The notes beneath the pieces were generated by a model that was not told where the DNA came from, did not search any database, and saw only the letters and a program-made list of their open reading frames with translations. Of a stretch of DNA of 64,000 nucleotides, positions 22,860 through 34,000 are shown piece after piece. Each line of letters opens with the position of its first letter. Position 1 is the stretch's first letter. The position numbers and the translations under genes were made by a program. The DNA comes from Phoma sp. XZ068 (taxonomy: Eukaryota > Ascomycota > Dothideomycetes > Pleosporales > Didymellaceae), in NCBI GenBank assembly GCA_004835665.1, contig RBKR01000005.1, forward strand, positions 1,798,001 through 1,862,000, in the 5' to 3' direction.

Positions 22860-23660
22860 ACACTTGCTCTTACAATGATGAATTCTGATTCCAAAGGATC
22901 CGTCATGGCTACAACGCACTTCACATCCACAACAAATGGGCCAATGTCTGGTCAACATCTACTGCCACGTACCGTTCACACTCTAGTACTAGTGAAGGAA
23001 TGCTATAGCTTTTCAAGGACTGGGACAAAGAGCGTTATGTGCATCCAATGTTTGTCTGGCAGTACATAGCCTCATGCATTATATGCCGTCTCTTTTCTAC
23101 AAGCCACTTCGCTACCTCAGTAGAAGTTGACACGCATGAAGAGCTGATGTCAGGTAAACTGGCTACCACACCTTGACTGCCCACTCACCGACTTTTGCCC
23201 GGCGCTGGCTCAAGCTGAAGAATCGGGGTATCATGCTTAGTACAGCTGCAGACTATATTGCGTCGACACACTTTGGACTTCGCCACTATTCAAAGCTGCA
23301 GTTGATCCATATTGTCTTCTCGGGAGTTATTGGGCTGGTCTTGTTTGTGATGCTATTCACGCCTGGAGAGCTGATGGAGCAGCAATGGCGCTCTGGAGGT
23401 CAGTAGCATCTGACCCACTGCGTGTTTGCCGATACCCATGCCGACAGATTCATCCTTTTTGCCAGCTTTGTGGTAAGTGGCATCATCCCGATAGTGCACG
23501 CAATGCGCCCTGGTCGGCAACAGCGTCCGAGGCTATTGTCCCCTTGCTTATGCCATTGGTATGGAGACATGCTACCGGGCGTAATATTCTACCTATCGAG
23601 ATTTCCCGAGGGCCGCTACCCCGTTAGGTTTGACCCCAGACCACAATAGCCCACATTATA
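22860..23660 (+). pseudogene. Decayed PAQR/hemolysin-III family receptor gene
   Basis: Fragments in different frames follow the order of a PAQR (adiponectin-receptor-like, PF03006) protein. These are NDEF, then after a stop RHGYNALHIHNKWANVWS (the HNE-NIWSH region), FSTSHF (helix-2 Ser/His), RWLKLKNRGIMLSTAADY (the W-KLDY-GI helix), LVLFVMLFTPGE, FASFVVSGIIPIVHA, and YLSRFPEGRYPVRFD (the A-RIPER-PG-FD loop). The terminal HQ-FH zinc motif is not visible. At least three in-frame stops and several frame changes interrupt it, and no set of introns I tried repairs all of them. I therefore call it a pseudogene. Intact relatives are sterol/lipid-sensing or ceramidase-like membrane proteins. Confidence 0.5.
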
Positions 23661-24395
23661 CCAGGTGTACATCCGCCAATACAATCTTGGTAGGCCAATT
23701 GGTGTTTATCAGGGGGTGGGGGCGGCGCTGAGACAGCTGGCCTTGCAGCATAATGCCGCGTTGGATAGGATTCCGGAGTCCGAATTCTTGGATATAGGAT
23801 GGGCGTGGGAGGCATGGAGGACAACTGCTGCCAATACTAGCCTGGCGTGGACTGATTTGACGCTAGCGCAAGCGCTTGGCGGCTGCTACATTAGAGTAGT
23901 CTACGCTTACCACGCACAATTCAATACATCCTTCCTGTGATCAATTATCTATCCCGATGCCTACCTAGCAATGCTTGCCTTGGCATCCGGTACGCAAACT
24001 GTCCTTGGCGTAAGGCTGCTTCCGGCTTGCCGGGACCAGAAGTAGCGGAGCTTACGTGAGGGCGGTGATGGAACTGAGCTCGGCGTGAGCCCATCGTAAC
24101 GGCTCGAGACAACATGGGGCCCGACCCGCAGTTCCTCTCGGCCGTAAGAGCGTCGGGCGCATACCGCCAAGATCTCCATTGTCTTCACACGGTTGTGGTG
24201 ACCCGTCGGTGGAGATATCGAGCTGCAACTGCAATGTACCTGGTATGCTCCCACAATGTCAGATCCGACTCCTTCTATACCCAACCTCAGCTGAGTATTA
24301 GTCGAGACTGTGAAGGCTACCGAGAACAAATCAATCTCTACTGTAAACGACCAAATACGAAGTCGTCGCCTCAAAAGCTTCTCCCTGCGGACTCA
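23661..24395. other. Intergenic, upstream of MFS gene
   Basis: A 91-codon open frame (23665..23940, plus) directly follows the PAQR remnant. It may be further decayed sequence, but no family is recognised. The rest should contain the MFS promoter. No TATA box was recognised. Confidence 0.4.
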
Positions 24396-26331
24396 ATGGC
24401 TGATAAGGCTGAAGAGATCATGCATCAATCCACTGTTGAGCCTGAGGCGCTCGGCTCGGAACCAACGCCAGATTTTCTCTTTGGGTGGCGGCTTCACCTT
24501 ACAACTTTTGGGTGAGTGAAATCTGGAAATCATCAAACGCAATTGATTCACCTGAGAAGAGAATCGTAGCTCACATGTTTTGCAAGACTATGTCTAGGCC
24601 TGTTCCTCGTGAACATGGAGGTCACCATCGTCAGTACATCGAGTCTTGCCATCGCCAACGATCTCCAGAGTTACGATAAGCTGGGGTGGATTCTGACTGG
24701 TTATCTCATCACCTACACTGCCTTTATCATCCCATGGGCAAAGTCTAGTGACGTCTTTGGCCGGAAAACATGCATCATTTCTTCACTCATTCTTTTCATC
24801 ATCTTCTCAGGAGGTTGCGCAGCCGCGCAAACCATCAACCAGCTGTAAGACTTGAAACTAGATGACAAACGATTATGCTGATGTAGATGAAAGAATTATA
24901 TGTCGAGTTTTCCAGGGCCTTGGAGCAGCCGGAGGGTTTGCCCTTGTCCTGCTCTTTATTCATGGTATGGTACCAAAGAGAAGGTATCCTTTATACAGCT
25001 CCTTCATGGCAGCAACCATTTCCATCGCCAACCTGGCTGGCCCTTTGGTTGGCGGCGCATTGAGTGAGCCCAAGACGTGGAGATGGGTCTTTCTGCTGAA
25101 GTACGTACTTTTCTGTCAACAGAGGCGTTCGAGCTGATCATAGTGCAGCGTACCGGCTGGTGCCGTGGCCGTGATTGCGCTCGCTGTCGCAGTTCCGAAG
25201 GGCTTTCCCTATCACATCAAGCGCGCCTCTCACCTCTCAGAAAATAACAATATTAAAACCTACCTTTTGCAACGAATCAGTCGGTTAGACTTAATCGGAG
25301 CAATGATATTGGTTGCTGCCGCTTTGCTACTTACCACAGGTCTGCTTGAGGGCGGTGCTCAATGGGAATGGAAATCGCCCCAATCTATCGTTCTCTTAAC
25401 AGTTTCCGGCATACTGTGGGTTGCATTCTTCTGGTGGGAGAGACTCGTGACAATGAAAAGGAGTTGGCCACAAGAGCCCATGTTCCCATGGCGCTTCATT
25501 CATAACAGGCAATTGATGGGTGTGTTGTTGTAAGTCTTCCAACCTACTCTGTATGAGGTTGCTAATTAGAAGCAGATCATCTTTGCTGAACGGATTGCCA
25601 TTTTACATAACTGTCATTCTGATCCCTCAAAGGCTTGAAACTGTCAATGGCGAAAGCCCCATCGCATCTGGCATCAAATTACTGTCGTACACGCTTGTCG
25701 CCGCCATTGGTGGAATCATTGCCAATGCAATGGTTGCCACAATGAGAGTACCACCCATCTACATTATGTGGTTCTTCGCTGCTCTCAATACAATCGGCAC
25801 TGGGCTTCTCATAAATCTTCCTTCTACAACAACCATCTCACCCCAAATGTATGGTTTCGCAGCAATTGCAGGGCTTGGAATTGGAGGAACATGGAGCATC
25901 GCGATTCTATATATTGGCTTTGTGGTAGAGGAGCGAGACGTCGGTAAGTGCTTGTGTGCGAGAGAGGAGCTCATTTACGCTTGATTTGACGCGTCACAGG
26001 AACTGGAAGTGGTGCTTTGGTTGAGTTTCGCATTCTGGGTGGTGCTCTCGGTTTAGCCATTGCGGCAGCGACCATGGAGAACCACCTTCGCCAGCACCTT
26101 TCTTCCATCGTCTCACCTGAGCAGCTACAACTACTCTTGAAGAATACGGCCTTCATTGATACACTGTCTCTAGATGCCAGAGCCGCTGTCATCAAAGTCT
26201 TCGCGGACGGATATACTCTGCAAATGAAGATTACGGCAGGATTTTCGGCGCTGCAGCTGTTGACCGTTGGAATGATCTGGAAGACCCCGCAGATATTGGT
26301 CGCAGGAAAGGGAACCGCAGTAGACGGATAG
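24396..26331 (+). CDS. MFS drug/metabolite exporter (14-helix type), cluster transporter
   Basis: Six exons (24396..24511, 24587..24844, 24894..25100, 25149..25529, 25576..25943, 26000..26331) encode 553 aa. Introns are 75, 49, 48, 46 and 56 bp, all GT-AG and frame-keeping. MFS features are clear: GLFLVNMEVTIVSTSSLAI in helix 1, the helix 2-3 loop motif SSDVFGRKT, ICRVFQGLGAAGG in helix 4, and NVPAGAVAVIALAVAVP, the antiporter-type motif C region in helix 5. The second half has LPFYITVILIPQR and a terminal helix ending LLTVGMIW. The ~14 hydrophobic segments fit the 14-spanner drug:H+ antiporter group. It sits next to a serine hydrolase and an HR-PKS, so export of the polyketide is the likely role (inference). 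It should locate to the plasma membrane. Confidence 0.88.
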
Positions 26332-26517
26332 CATTGTTTGAACCTGGATTAGCACCGTTGTCGTTCAGCGGAAGCTTCACGTGAGGCATTGGATCGTCTT
26401 CCCATATCTCCACTTTCATCACAGAGGGCGAGGTCTGAGCAGATCATACATACATCAGTTGCATTTCCTTGACTGAGAGCACATTTTACTGCAAGTATAA
26501 GGTATATTGCCTGCCTT

Positions 26518-27308
26518 CTAAGCCGTTACAGCATACGAAGCAGCATCAATGGTCCTCCGAATAGTATGAACTACGTGGTATAGAGTATTGATGTCCTTTG
26601 CACTAGGCACCTCATGACCACCATCATGAACAAAGACAGTGCGTTTCTCGGGGTCACAAAGTGCTGCAACAGTCTCTGAGCCCTTGTTCCAAGCTCGGTC
26701 ATTCTTCCCCCAGATATGCGCGGTCGGGATGCGAACGAGCGGATGACTTCCATCCACAGCGACAGGCACGGCGGCTCCCGTCTCCTCGACGATGGTCACA
26801 TCGATGGGCTCAACCGCTGAGAAGAAAATGGCAACTTTAAATGCTGGATCGATGTGGTGCTTTGTTGGGCGCAATTTGGCCTCGCGCAAGAGGTACATCA
26901 TAGCCAGCATTGCGCCTTGGCTGAATGCCAGCACACCATCAAAGGGTCCTTCTTCCTCGAGTGTCCGCTCGAAATCGGCGATAGCTTGGATCTTGGATTC
27001 GTGAGACTCGCCCCAGTAGTCGAAGTAGTCTTCGCCTGGTGGGAAATAAGCTGCCAATTCTGTTTTCCTCGTTGTTAGTTTGCTTCTTAATGAAGAAGGG
27101 ATGAAGATGTAAGTACCTGAATCGAGTTTGGCTGGTGTACATCCATCGATATACTCATAAGTGTGATTGTCGCCTAGCTCGATGCGCACTGCGGCAATTT
27201 GCGCTTCCAAAATCTATCATGTAATCAGCGACATATTTTTTGCTTTTTTCATCTTAAATTGTGTACTTGTCCATTTGTTCCTCTACCATGAAGACAAAGG
27301 AACCTCAT
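26518..27308 (-). CDS. FSH1/LovG-like serine hydrolase (probable PKS-releasing thioesterase)
   Basis: Three exons on the minus strand (27308..27267, 27213..27117, 27059..26518) encode 226 aa. The 53- and 57-bp introns have GTACAC/GATAG and GTACTT/AACAG borders. The first exon is only 14 codons (MRFLCLHGRGTNGQ) but carries the family-typical LHG oxyanion strand. The nucleophile is Ser93 in AFSQGA, the acid probably Asp167 in GKNDRAW, and the base His195 in DGGHEVP, giving a complete triad for PF03959. LovG of the lovastatin pathway is a family member known to release a highly reducing PKS product. Here the gene lies 748 bp from, and divergent to, an HR-PKS lacking a release domain. Co-regulation from the shared promoter and a product-release role are inferred. 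No signal peptide. Confidence 0.88.
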
Positions 27309-28056
27309 TTTGGCGGATAGGGCAGTTTGGTAGTCGTCGACGTTCAGTATGTGAAGACAAGATCAGCATTTCAACGGACACATTACGACTAAAAGTGCCA
27401 CAACCCACCCACAACTTCGCACAGCCAAGAGCAGCTGAAACAATCGGCATCAAACGTGCCGTTGCCCCCACGTCGGGGCTTATTCGCAATCCTTCTCACG
27501 GTTGCCTTCACTTTGACATAAGACACTAATGTGGTCACACAAGGATAAGGCGGCTTCATAGTCAGCTCCCTTCTAGCAATAACTTCAGTGGTCAATCGTC
27601 TGTTGCTCACCCATTGCTTTACCCGGTAAGCGCTAATGCATTCAGCAATTTTCTATCAAAATGAATGCAAGTAATACCAGACCTTGCTTCCCAAGTTGGA
27701 CCTCTACGTTGTGCCTTCATTCGACGTCATTGGCCCCGGGAAGCTACGTCTTGGTAGCCTGCGTGAACGTGGTCCCGGGAAACTTCTATAGGTGGAAAGG
27801 GATGCAGAAGGCCGCTAGATGAAGGGTCCCTGAAGGCTAGATCGATAAGCCCATTGTTGGTTTTCAGCCGCCTTCGGGGGCCGTCCTACCAACAATCCAG
27901 TTAATACACCGTATGATAGGTTTAAAAGCAAGACAGTACTCAGCGCTTTACGGAAGTCATAGCCTGAGTTTCAACGCAATCTTTGTAAATTGGCTTTGTA
28001 CTCAATCTTTCTCTTCGCGGTCAATAGAGCACCCTTTTCTGACTCAGTAGAACACG
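27309..28056. promoter_or_regulatory. Shared divergent promoter of hydrolase and HR-PKS
   Basis: This 748-bp region separates the hydrolase start (27308, minus) from the PKS start (28057, plus). It holds two copies of CCCGGGAA (27735-27742 and 27774-27781). It also holds a 9-bp inverted repeat ATTGTTGGT/ACCAACAAT (27853-27861 and 27888-27896) around a GC-rich loop. A TATA-like TTTAAAA lies at 27921-27927, about 130 bp before the PKS start. CGG-containing words suited to Zn2Cys6 regulators occur, but no regulator gene lies in the window. Confidence 0.5.
27853..27896. promoter_or_regulatory. Inverted repeat, possible operator
   Basis: Perfect 9-bp arms ATTGTTGGT and ACCAACAAT are separated by 26 bp containing CCGCC and GGGGG words. 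It lies ~160 bp upstream of the PKS start and could be a regulator site or a hairpin in the leader. No experimental meaning is known. Confidence 0.35.
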
Positions 28057-31000
28057 ATGCCGCACAGTACCACTCACAGCTCTGAGACTTCGGCGCCAAA
28101 GATTGTTGATGGCAGTAACAACAATCATACGCCTCTTGCTATTGTTGGCATGTCGATGCAGTTTGCAGACGATGCAAACACGCCAGAAAAATTCTGGCAG
28201 ATGATTGTGGAAGGACGTAATGTATCAAAGCCTTTCCCTGCAGATAGACTAGGCGAAGCCGTATATCACCCCGATCCCGCTCGTCAGGATAGCGTGAGTT
28301 AGCAACACGATTGTATTGTTAGAAAAGTTGAAAACTGATCATCTTCATAGATTGCTATGAAAGGAGGACACTTCATCAATGAGGACCTTGGTGCTTTTGA
28401 TGCGCCTTTCTTCAATGTGTCGGTTTCTGAAGCAATGTCTATTGATCCCCACTCAAGGGCATTGCTAGAAACAACTTACAGAGCTCTTGAGAATGGTTAG
28501 TTATGAACAAAATTATATGAACCTTCGCTGACTCACGCAAACTTAGCTGGTATGCCTCTCGATAAGATTGCTGGCTCCAAAACCAGCTGCTACACCGGCA
28601 ATCTGTCCAGCGACCATCGTTCTGTTGTGTCCCAGGATATGGATGCAATGTCAAAGCAGTCAATTAACTGTTTGCCATCGCTCCTCTCCGGGCGGCTTAG
28701 TTGGTTTTTCGACCTGCGAGGACCGAATTTGTCGCTTGACACCGCATGCTCAAGTGGTTTGGTGGCATTAGACTTAGGATGTAAAAGTCTTACCAACGGC
28801 TCTGCTGATATGGTCGGTAATCTGATCCCTTGCTATTAAGGCTTTCTGACACTAAAATAGACCATTGTAACTGGCTGTTGCTTGATGTTTTCACAGGAGC
28901 TTTTCCACTTCCTAGGGAACATGGGCATGTTGTCTCCAGACTCAAAATCATACTCATTCGATCACCGCTGCAATGGTTACGGTAGAGGCGAGGGGATTGC
29001 AGCCTTGGTAATCAAACGCCTCCCAGATGCGGTCTCTGATGGTGACACCATTCGCGGCGTAATTAGAGCTGTTGGGACAAATCATGACGGTCGTACGCCA
29101 TCAACGTCTCATCCCAACAAGCTTGCACAGACCGAGCTTATCAAGGAGACCTATGCAAAAGCAGGATTGAGCATGGAGCCAACAAGATACTTCGAGGCTC
29201 ATGGTACAGGGTAAGCATATTGAGTAGGCCACCAATATAAAACAAACAGGAAGCTAATCACGTGGCATAGAACTCCCATTGGAGATCCCATTGAAGCTAA
29301 TGCCATCGGCGCCGCCTTTCGCGGCTCCCGTTCAAGCAACGATCCGCTCTACGTGGGGTCGGTAAAAGGTAACATTGGTCACACTGAGGGGGCCTCTGGT
29401 CTGGCTTCAGTCATCAAGGCCTGTCTTATTATGGAAAAAGGGATTATACCACCAGGAGCCAACTTTGAGAAGCTGAATCCAAGAATTGATGATACCGGGC
29501 TAAACCTAAGGTTCGCCAGCAAGGGAACCCCCTGGCCGAGCAACGGGTTGCGACGAATATCGGTCAACTCCTTTGGCGCTAGCGGAACAAATGCGCACGT
29601 TGTACTAGACGATGCTTACCATTTCTTGACCGAGAGGGGGATTCAAGGCAACCACTTCACTGTTCCAGTACCGCCATCTGACATAGACTGTACCGCATAT
29701 GGCAGCAGTGAAGAAGACATCAGTGGTTCGCTAAAGACGTCGCCTCGTCTACTACTTCTTTCCGGTACCGACAAAGCTGCGTTGCAACGTCAGATTGAGC
29801 AGTACAACCTTGGGTTGCAAGATGGACGGAAGGCTACCCAAATACCGTCATTCGTGGAAGATCTCACATACACATTGGCCCAGAGACGAACGCATCATGC
29901 GATGCGTTCATATGCTGTTATCGACTCCCCACAGCAGATCTTGAATCTTAAATCTGCAATGTCGCCTGCGATTCGCTCTGTCAAGCAGCCACAAGTCGGG
30001 TTTGTATTCACTGGCCAAGGTGCACAGTGGGCAGGTATGGGTCGTGAGCTTCTCCGATTTCCAATTTTCCGTGACAGTGTGCTCGAATCCAATCAGTACC
30101 TTCGGCATTTGGGTTTCCTCTGGGATATTTGGGATGTCCTTCGTGACACCGAATACGCTGCTATCGACAGCCCAATGATGGCTCAGACGCTTTGCACCGT
30201 CATACAGGTCGCTATCACAGATCTGTTACTTGCAGTGAACGTCACAGCTGCTGCAGTCATTGGACACTCGTCTGGTGAAATTGGAGCCGCCTATGCAGCA
30301 AGGGCAATCTCAAAGCAATCTGCGCTGAAGCTTGCCTATTATCGCGGAGTATTCTCGGAGTACCTTGCGAAGATCTCCAACAAGTCTCACGGGATGTTGG
30401 CGGTTGGGCTATCATCCGATGCTGCACAAGCTCTCATTGACGAAGTTGCCGCGGCTACTCCTGGATCTGAACCACTGGTCGTTGCTTGTATCAACTCTCC
30501 CGAGAGTGTGACAGTATCTGGTCTCGTCCAACAGCTTGATGATCTCTCGACACTCCTGAAACAGAAACAACATTTTCATCGTAGACTTCGAGTCGACCTT
30601 GCATACCATTCCTCGCAGATGGAGCAGGTGGCTTTAGCTTACAAGGAGAGTGTTGGGAACCTCAGCTCTCCAATTGAACCTCATCGGACGGCACTCATGG
30701 TGTCATCAGTGACAGCAGAGCTAGTCAGCCCAAGTCGCCTGCAAGATATTGATTACTGGGTTGAGAACATGCTGAAACCCGTTCGGTTTGCTGAAGCAGT
30801 TGAAAAGCTGTGCGTTTCTCTAGGAAAATCAAGTCGACGAAAGAAGCTTGATGGAAGCCATCGCAAAAGCGTAGCCATACAGCTACTCCTTGAAGTTGGT
30901 CCGCATGCTGTCTTGAAAGGACCTATCCGTGATAGCTTGAAAGAGCATTCGTCCTCCATTCTTACTTACCAGTCTGTTCTTCTACGAGGCATACCCGCCG

Positions 31001-34000
31001 ATCGCACTTTAATGTCGACTTTGGGCTCAATATTCTGTCATGGCTATGACGTTGATCTTGACGTCGCGAACAATTTAGACCATAGTCGCATTAAGCAACC
31101 AACTGTTTTGCCAGACCTCCCGGAGTATCCATTCGACCACTCACGGACTTATTGGCCAACCACACGCTTGAGCAGAGAATTCCGCTTCAGGCGGCACGAA
31201 AAGCGAGACCTTGTAGGAAGACCAGTCATAGACTGGAATCCTATGGAAGCGCGCTGGCGCAACTTCTTGAAGATCTCGGAAATGCCATGGGCCGGGGATC
31301 ATAAGATCAACGAAGCAATTATTTACCCAGCTGTGGGAATGGTTGTAATGGCTGTGGAAGCAGCCAAACAACTCTCTGATTCAGCTCGTGTTCTTGGAGG
31401 ATACCATATCACTGACGTCCACTTCCTGGCAGCACTGACGATTCCCGAAACGCCGGAAGGCATCGAAACGAACTTGGTGCTCCGCCCTCAACAGTCTGAT
31501 TCAGGTAGAAAGACAGACGCTTGGTCTTTCTTTTTGTACTCGTGTGACAGTGGGACTTGGGTCAAGAATTGCCAGGGCAAGGTCCAGTTAGACTATGATG
31601 AAGCCGACGATGAAGTCGACCAGGGCAACCAGCTCAAAATTCTCACCAGAACTCGCATCGAACAGTATAAAAATGCTGTAGAGACGGCCAAATTCGTCCG
31701 TTCTCGCTCGCAGTTCTATGACAGCGCTCGAAAATCTGGTTACACTTTCGGCCCATCCTTCTATCGCATGGACGACCTCTACTACTCTGATGCTGAGGGC
31801 TCTCAGTGCACAGCTACTGTCTCTTGCTTTGAGTGGAACGCCGTTGACAATCACAATCATATGCAGCCACACGTTGTTCATCCCTGCACACTAGATGGTA
31901 TGTTGCAAGTTTGTGTCGCAACGTATTCTCGCGCAGGCGAAGAGGTGGTTTCAACGGCCATTCCCGTAGAGATCGAGTCTTTATGGATCTCTGACAAAGC
32001 CTTGAGCTATCCTGAGGTATCTCACATAAAATCAGTGGCTAAATTAGACCGTTCAAGCAACATGGGTTATGAGACCTCAGCATCAGCATTCGACCCTGAA
32101 ATCAAGAAGGTCTTGTTGGATATGAAGGGCGGAAGGTTCCGATTCGTCGCCAAAGATACGGCCGATGGACTGCAAGACACTCAGATCTGCTATGAAGTGC
32201 AATGGAAGCCAGATATCGCCTTACTCGACTCAACCTCCATGTCAAGGATTGCTCGCAAATCTGAAGGTGGATTGATACACGAACATTGTGGCGTTCCAAT
32301 TCCGCTTCAAAAGGTCTTGGAGCTAGCAGCTTTCAAAAAACCATTCGTAAACATACTCCATCTCTCTGGAGGCCTTTCGGTATCTGAGCAGAACGTCATC
32401 GAAACATTTTACCACGCAAAGGATTCCGATGAGACCAAACATCATCTATTGCCGCATGGGAGCTACACATTGATTCTGCCTTCTGCCACTCCCAAAGAGG
32501 ATCTAGATGTGTTGACCAAGAGGTATGAAGGTCTCAAAGTAGTCTCTCTGGCTGAGAGCGAGTCTGCACTTCCAGAGAACATCGTTGCAGGAACATTTGA
32601 TATCGTGTTTCTTTCAAAAGATAATGCGGATTGGACCTCTTGGACAGTCGAGGCATTAAAAGAGACTGGTCACCTTGTTCTATTGGATGGATCGGCCTTG
32701 TCGTCGCATCATCACCTCGAGACCTTAGAGGCAGCCTTCACATTCTTGCTCGCGGAACAGGATGGCGTGGATGCAGTTAGCTCTAGGCATTCCGCTCCAT
32801 TCGCCGTCTATACGAAAGAAGTCGGCCAGATCGACAGAGACAAGCGCAAATTTATCCTTGTCACGGAACATGCCTCCACATATCAACAAGATGTGGCACA
32901 AGCCATACAAAAGGCTATTGCCAGCGATGCACACCAGTGTCAGATCAGATCCACAGAAGACTTGGAATCCCCTCATGACTCTCAAGCCATATTCGTGTTC
33001 TTGTGTGAGCTTGAGAACCCCACACTTGAGCGCCTCACTCCACTCGTATACGACAAGTTGCAGCAAACGCTAAGCAACGTGAAAGGCGCGCTTTGGCTCT
33101 CTACGGAAGACAATAGTGGCCACCTTCATCCTAGTCGTGCGATTATTGATGGACTGGCTCGTGTTATAAGAGCAGAGAATCCAGAGTGCATATTTGTTGT
33201 GGCTGCTTTGGAAACCAATTCCCTTGACTCCGTCGTCGATTCGACCTGCAGGCTGTTAGACAACACTGATTTCAGCTCGACCGAACGAACATACGAGTCT
33301 GAGTACCAGCAAAAAGATGGTAACTTGTCCATTAGTCGAGTGATCGAATCCAAAAAGGTTACTAGTGGCGTCGCTGAAAAGTCCTCTCAAGTTGTTTCCA
33401 AGCGCTTGGCGCTCAAGGACTGCCCACCACTCAGAATGTGGGTTAGAACACCAGGTCTCCTAGATACGCTCCACTTCATCGAAGATACCAGTTACTACAC
33501 AAACCTTAACCCAAATGACGTCGAAGTAAAGGTTGACGTCATAGGCCTGAACTTCAAAGACCTGCTTCTCGCGCTGGGACGAATTGAAGGAACAAGTTTT
33601 GGCCACGAATGTGCTGGTATTGTCAGTCGAGTAGGATCAAACGTTACAGACTTGGAAATTGGAGACCGTGTCTGCGCAGTAAGTCCTACCGCATTTAGCA
33701 CGTTCTCCAGAGTCCCTCGTGCCTTGGTGGCCCGGGTGCCAGAAGCACTATCTCTCGAACATGCCGTCTGTATCCCGACCCAGATGTGCGTATCATACTA
33801 CGGTTTAATTGAGATTGCCAAGTTGACGAAAGGCGAGAGCGTTCTTATTCATTCAGCAGCTGGCGGTACTGGACAATGGGCTGTTCAAGTTGCTCAGCAA
33901 GCAGGCGCAGAAATATACGCGACAGTTGGGTCTGACAGCAAGAAGAGATTCCTTATGGAGCATTACAGAATTCCAGAGGATCACATCTTCTCCAGTCGCA

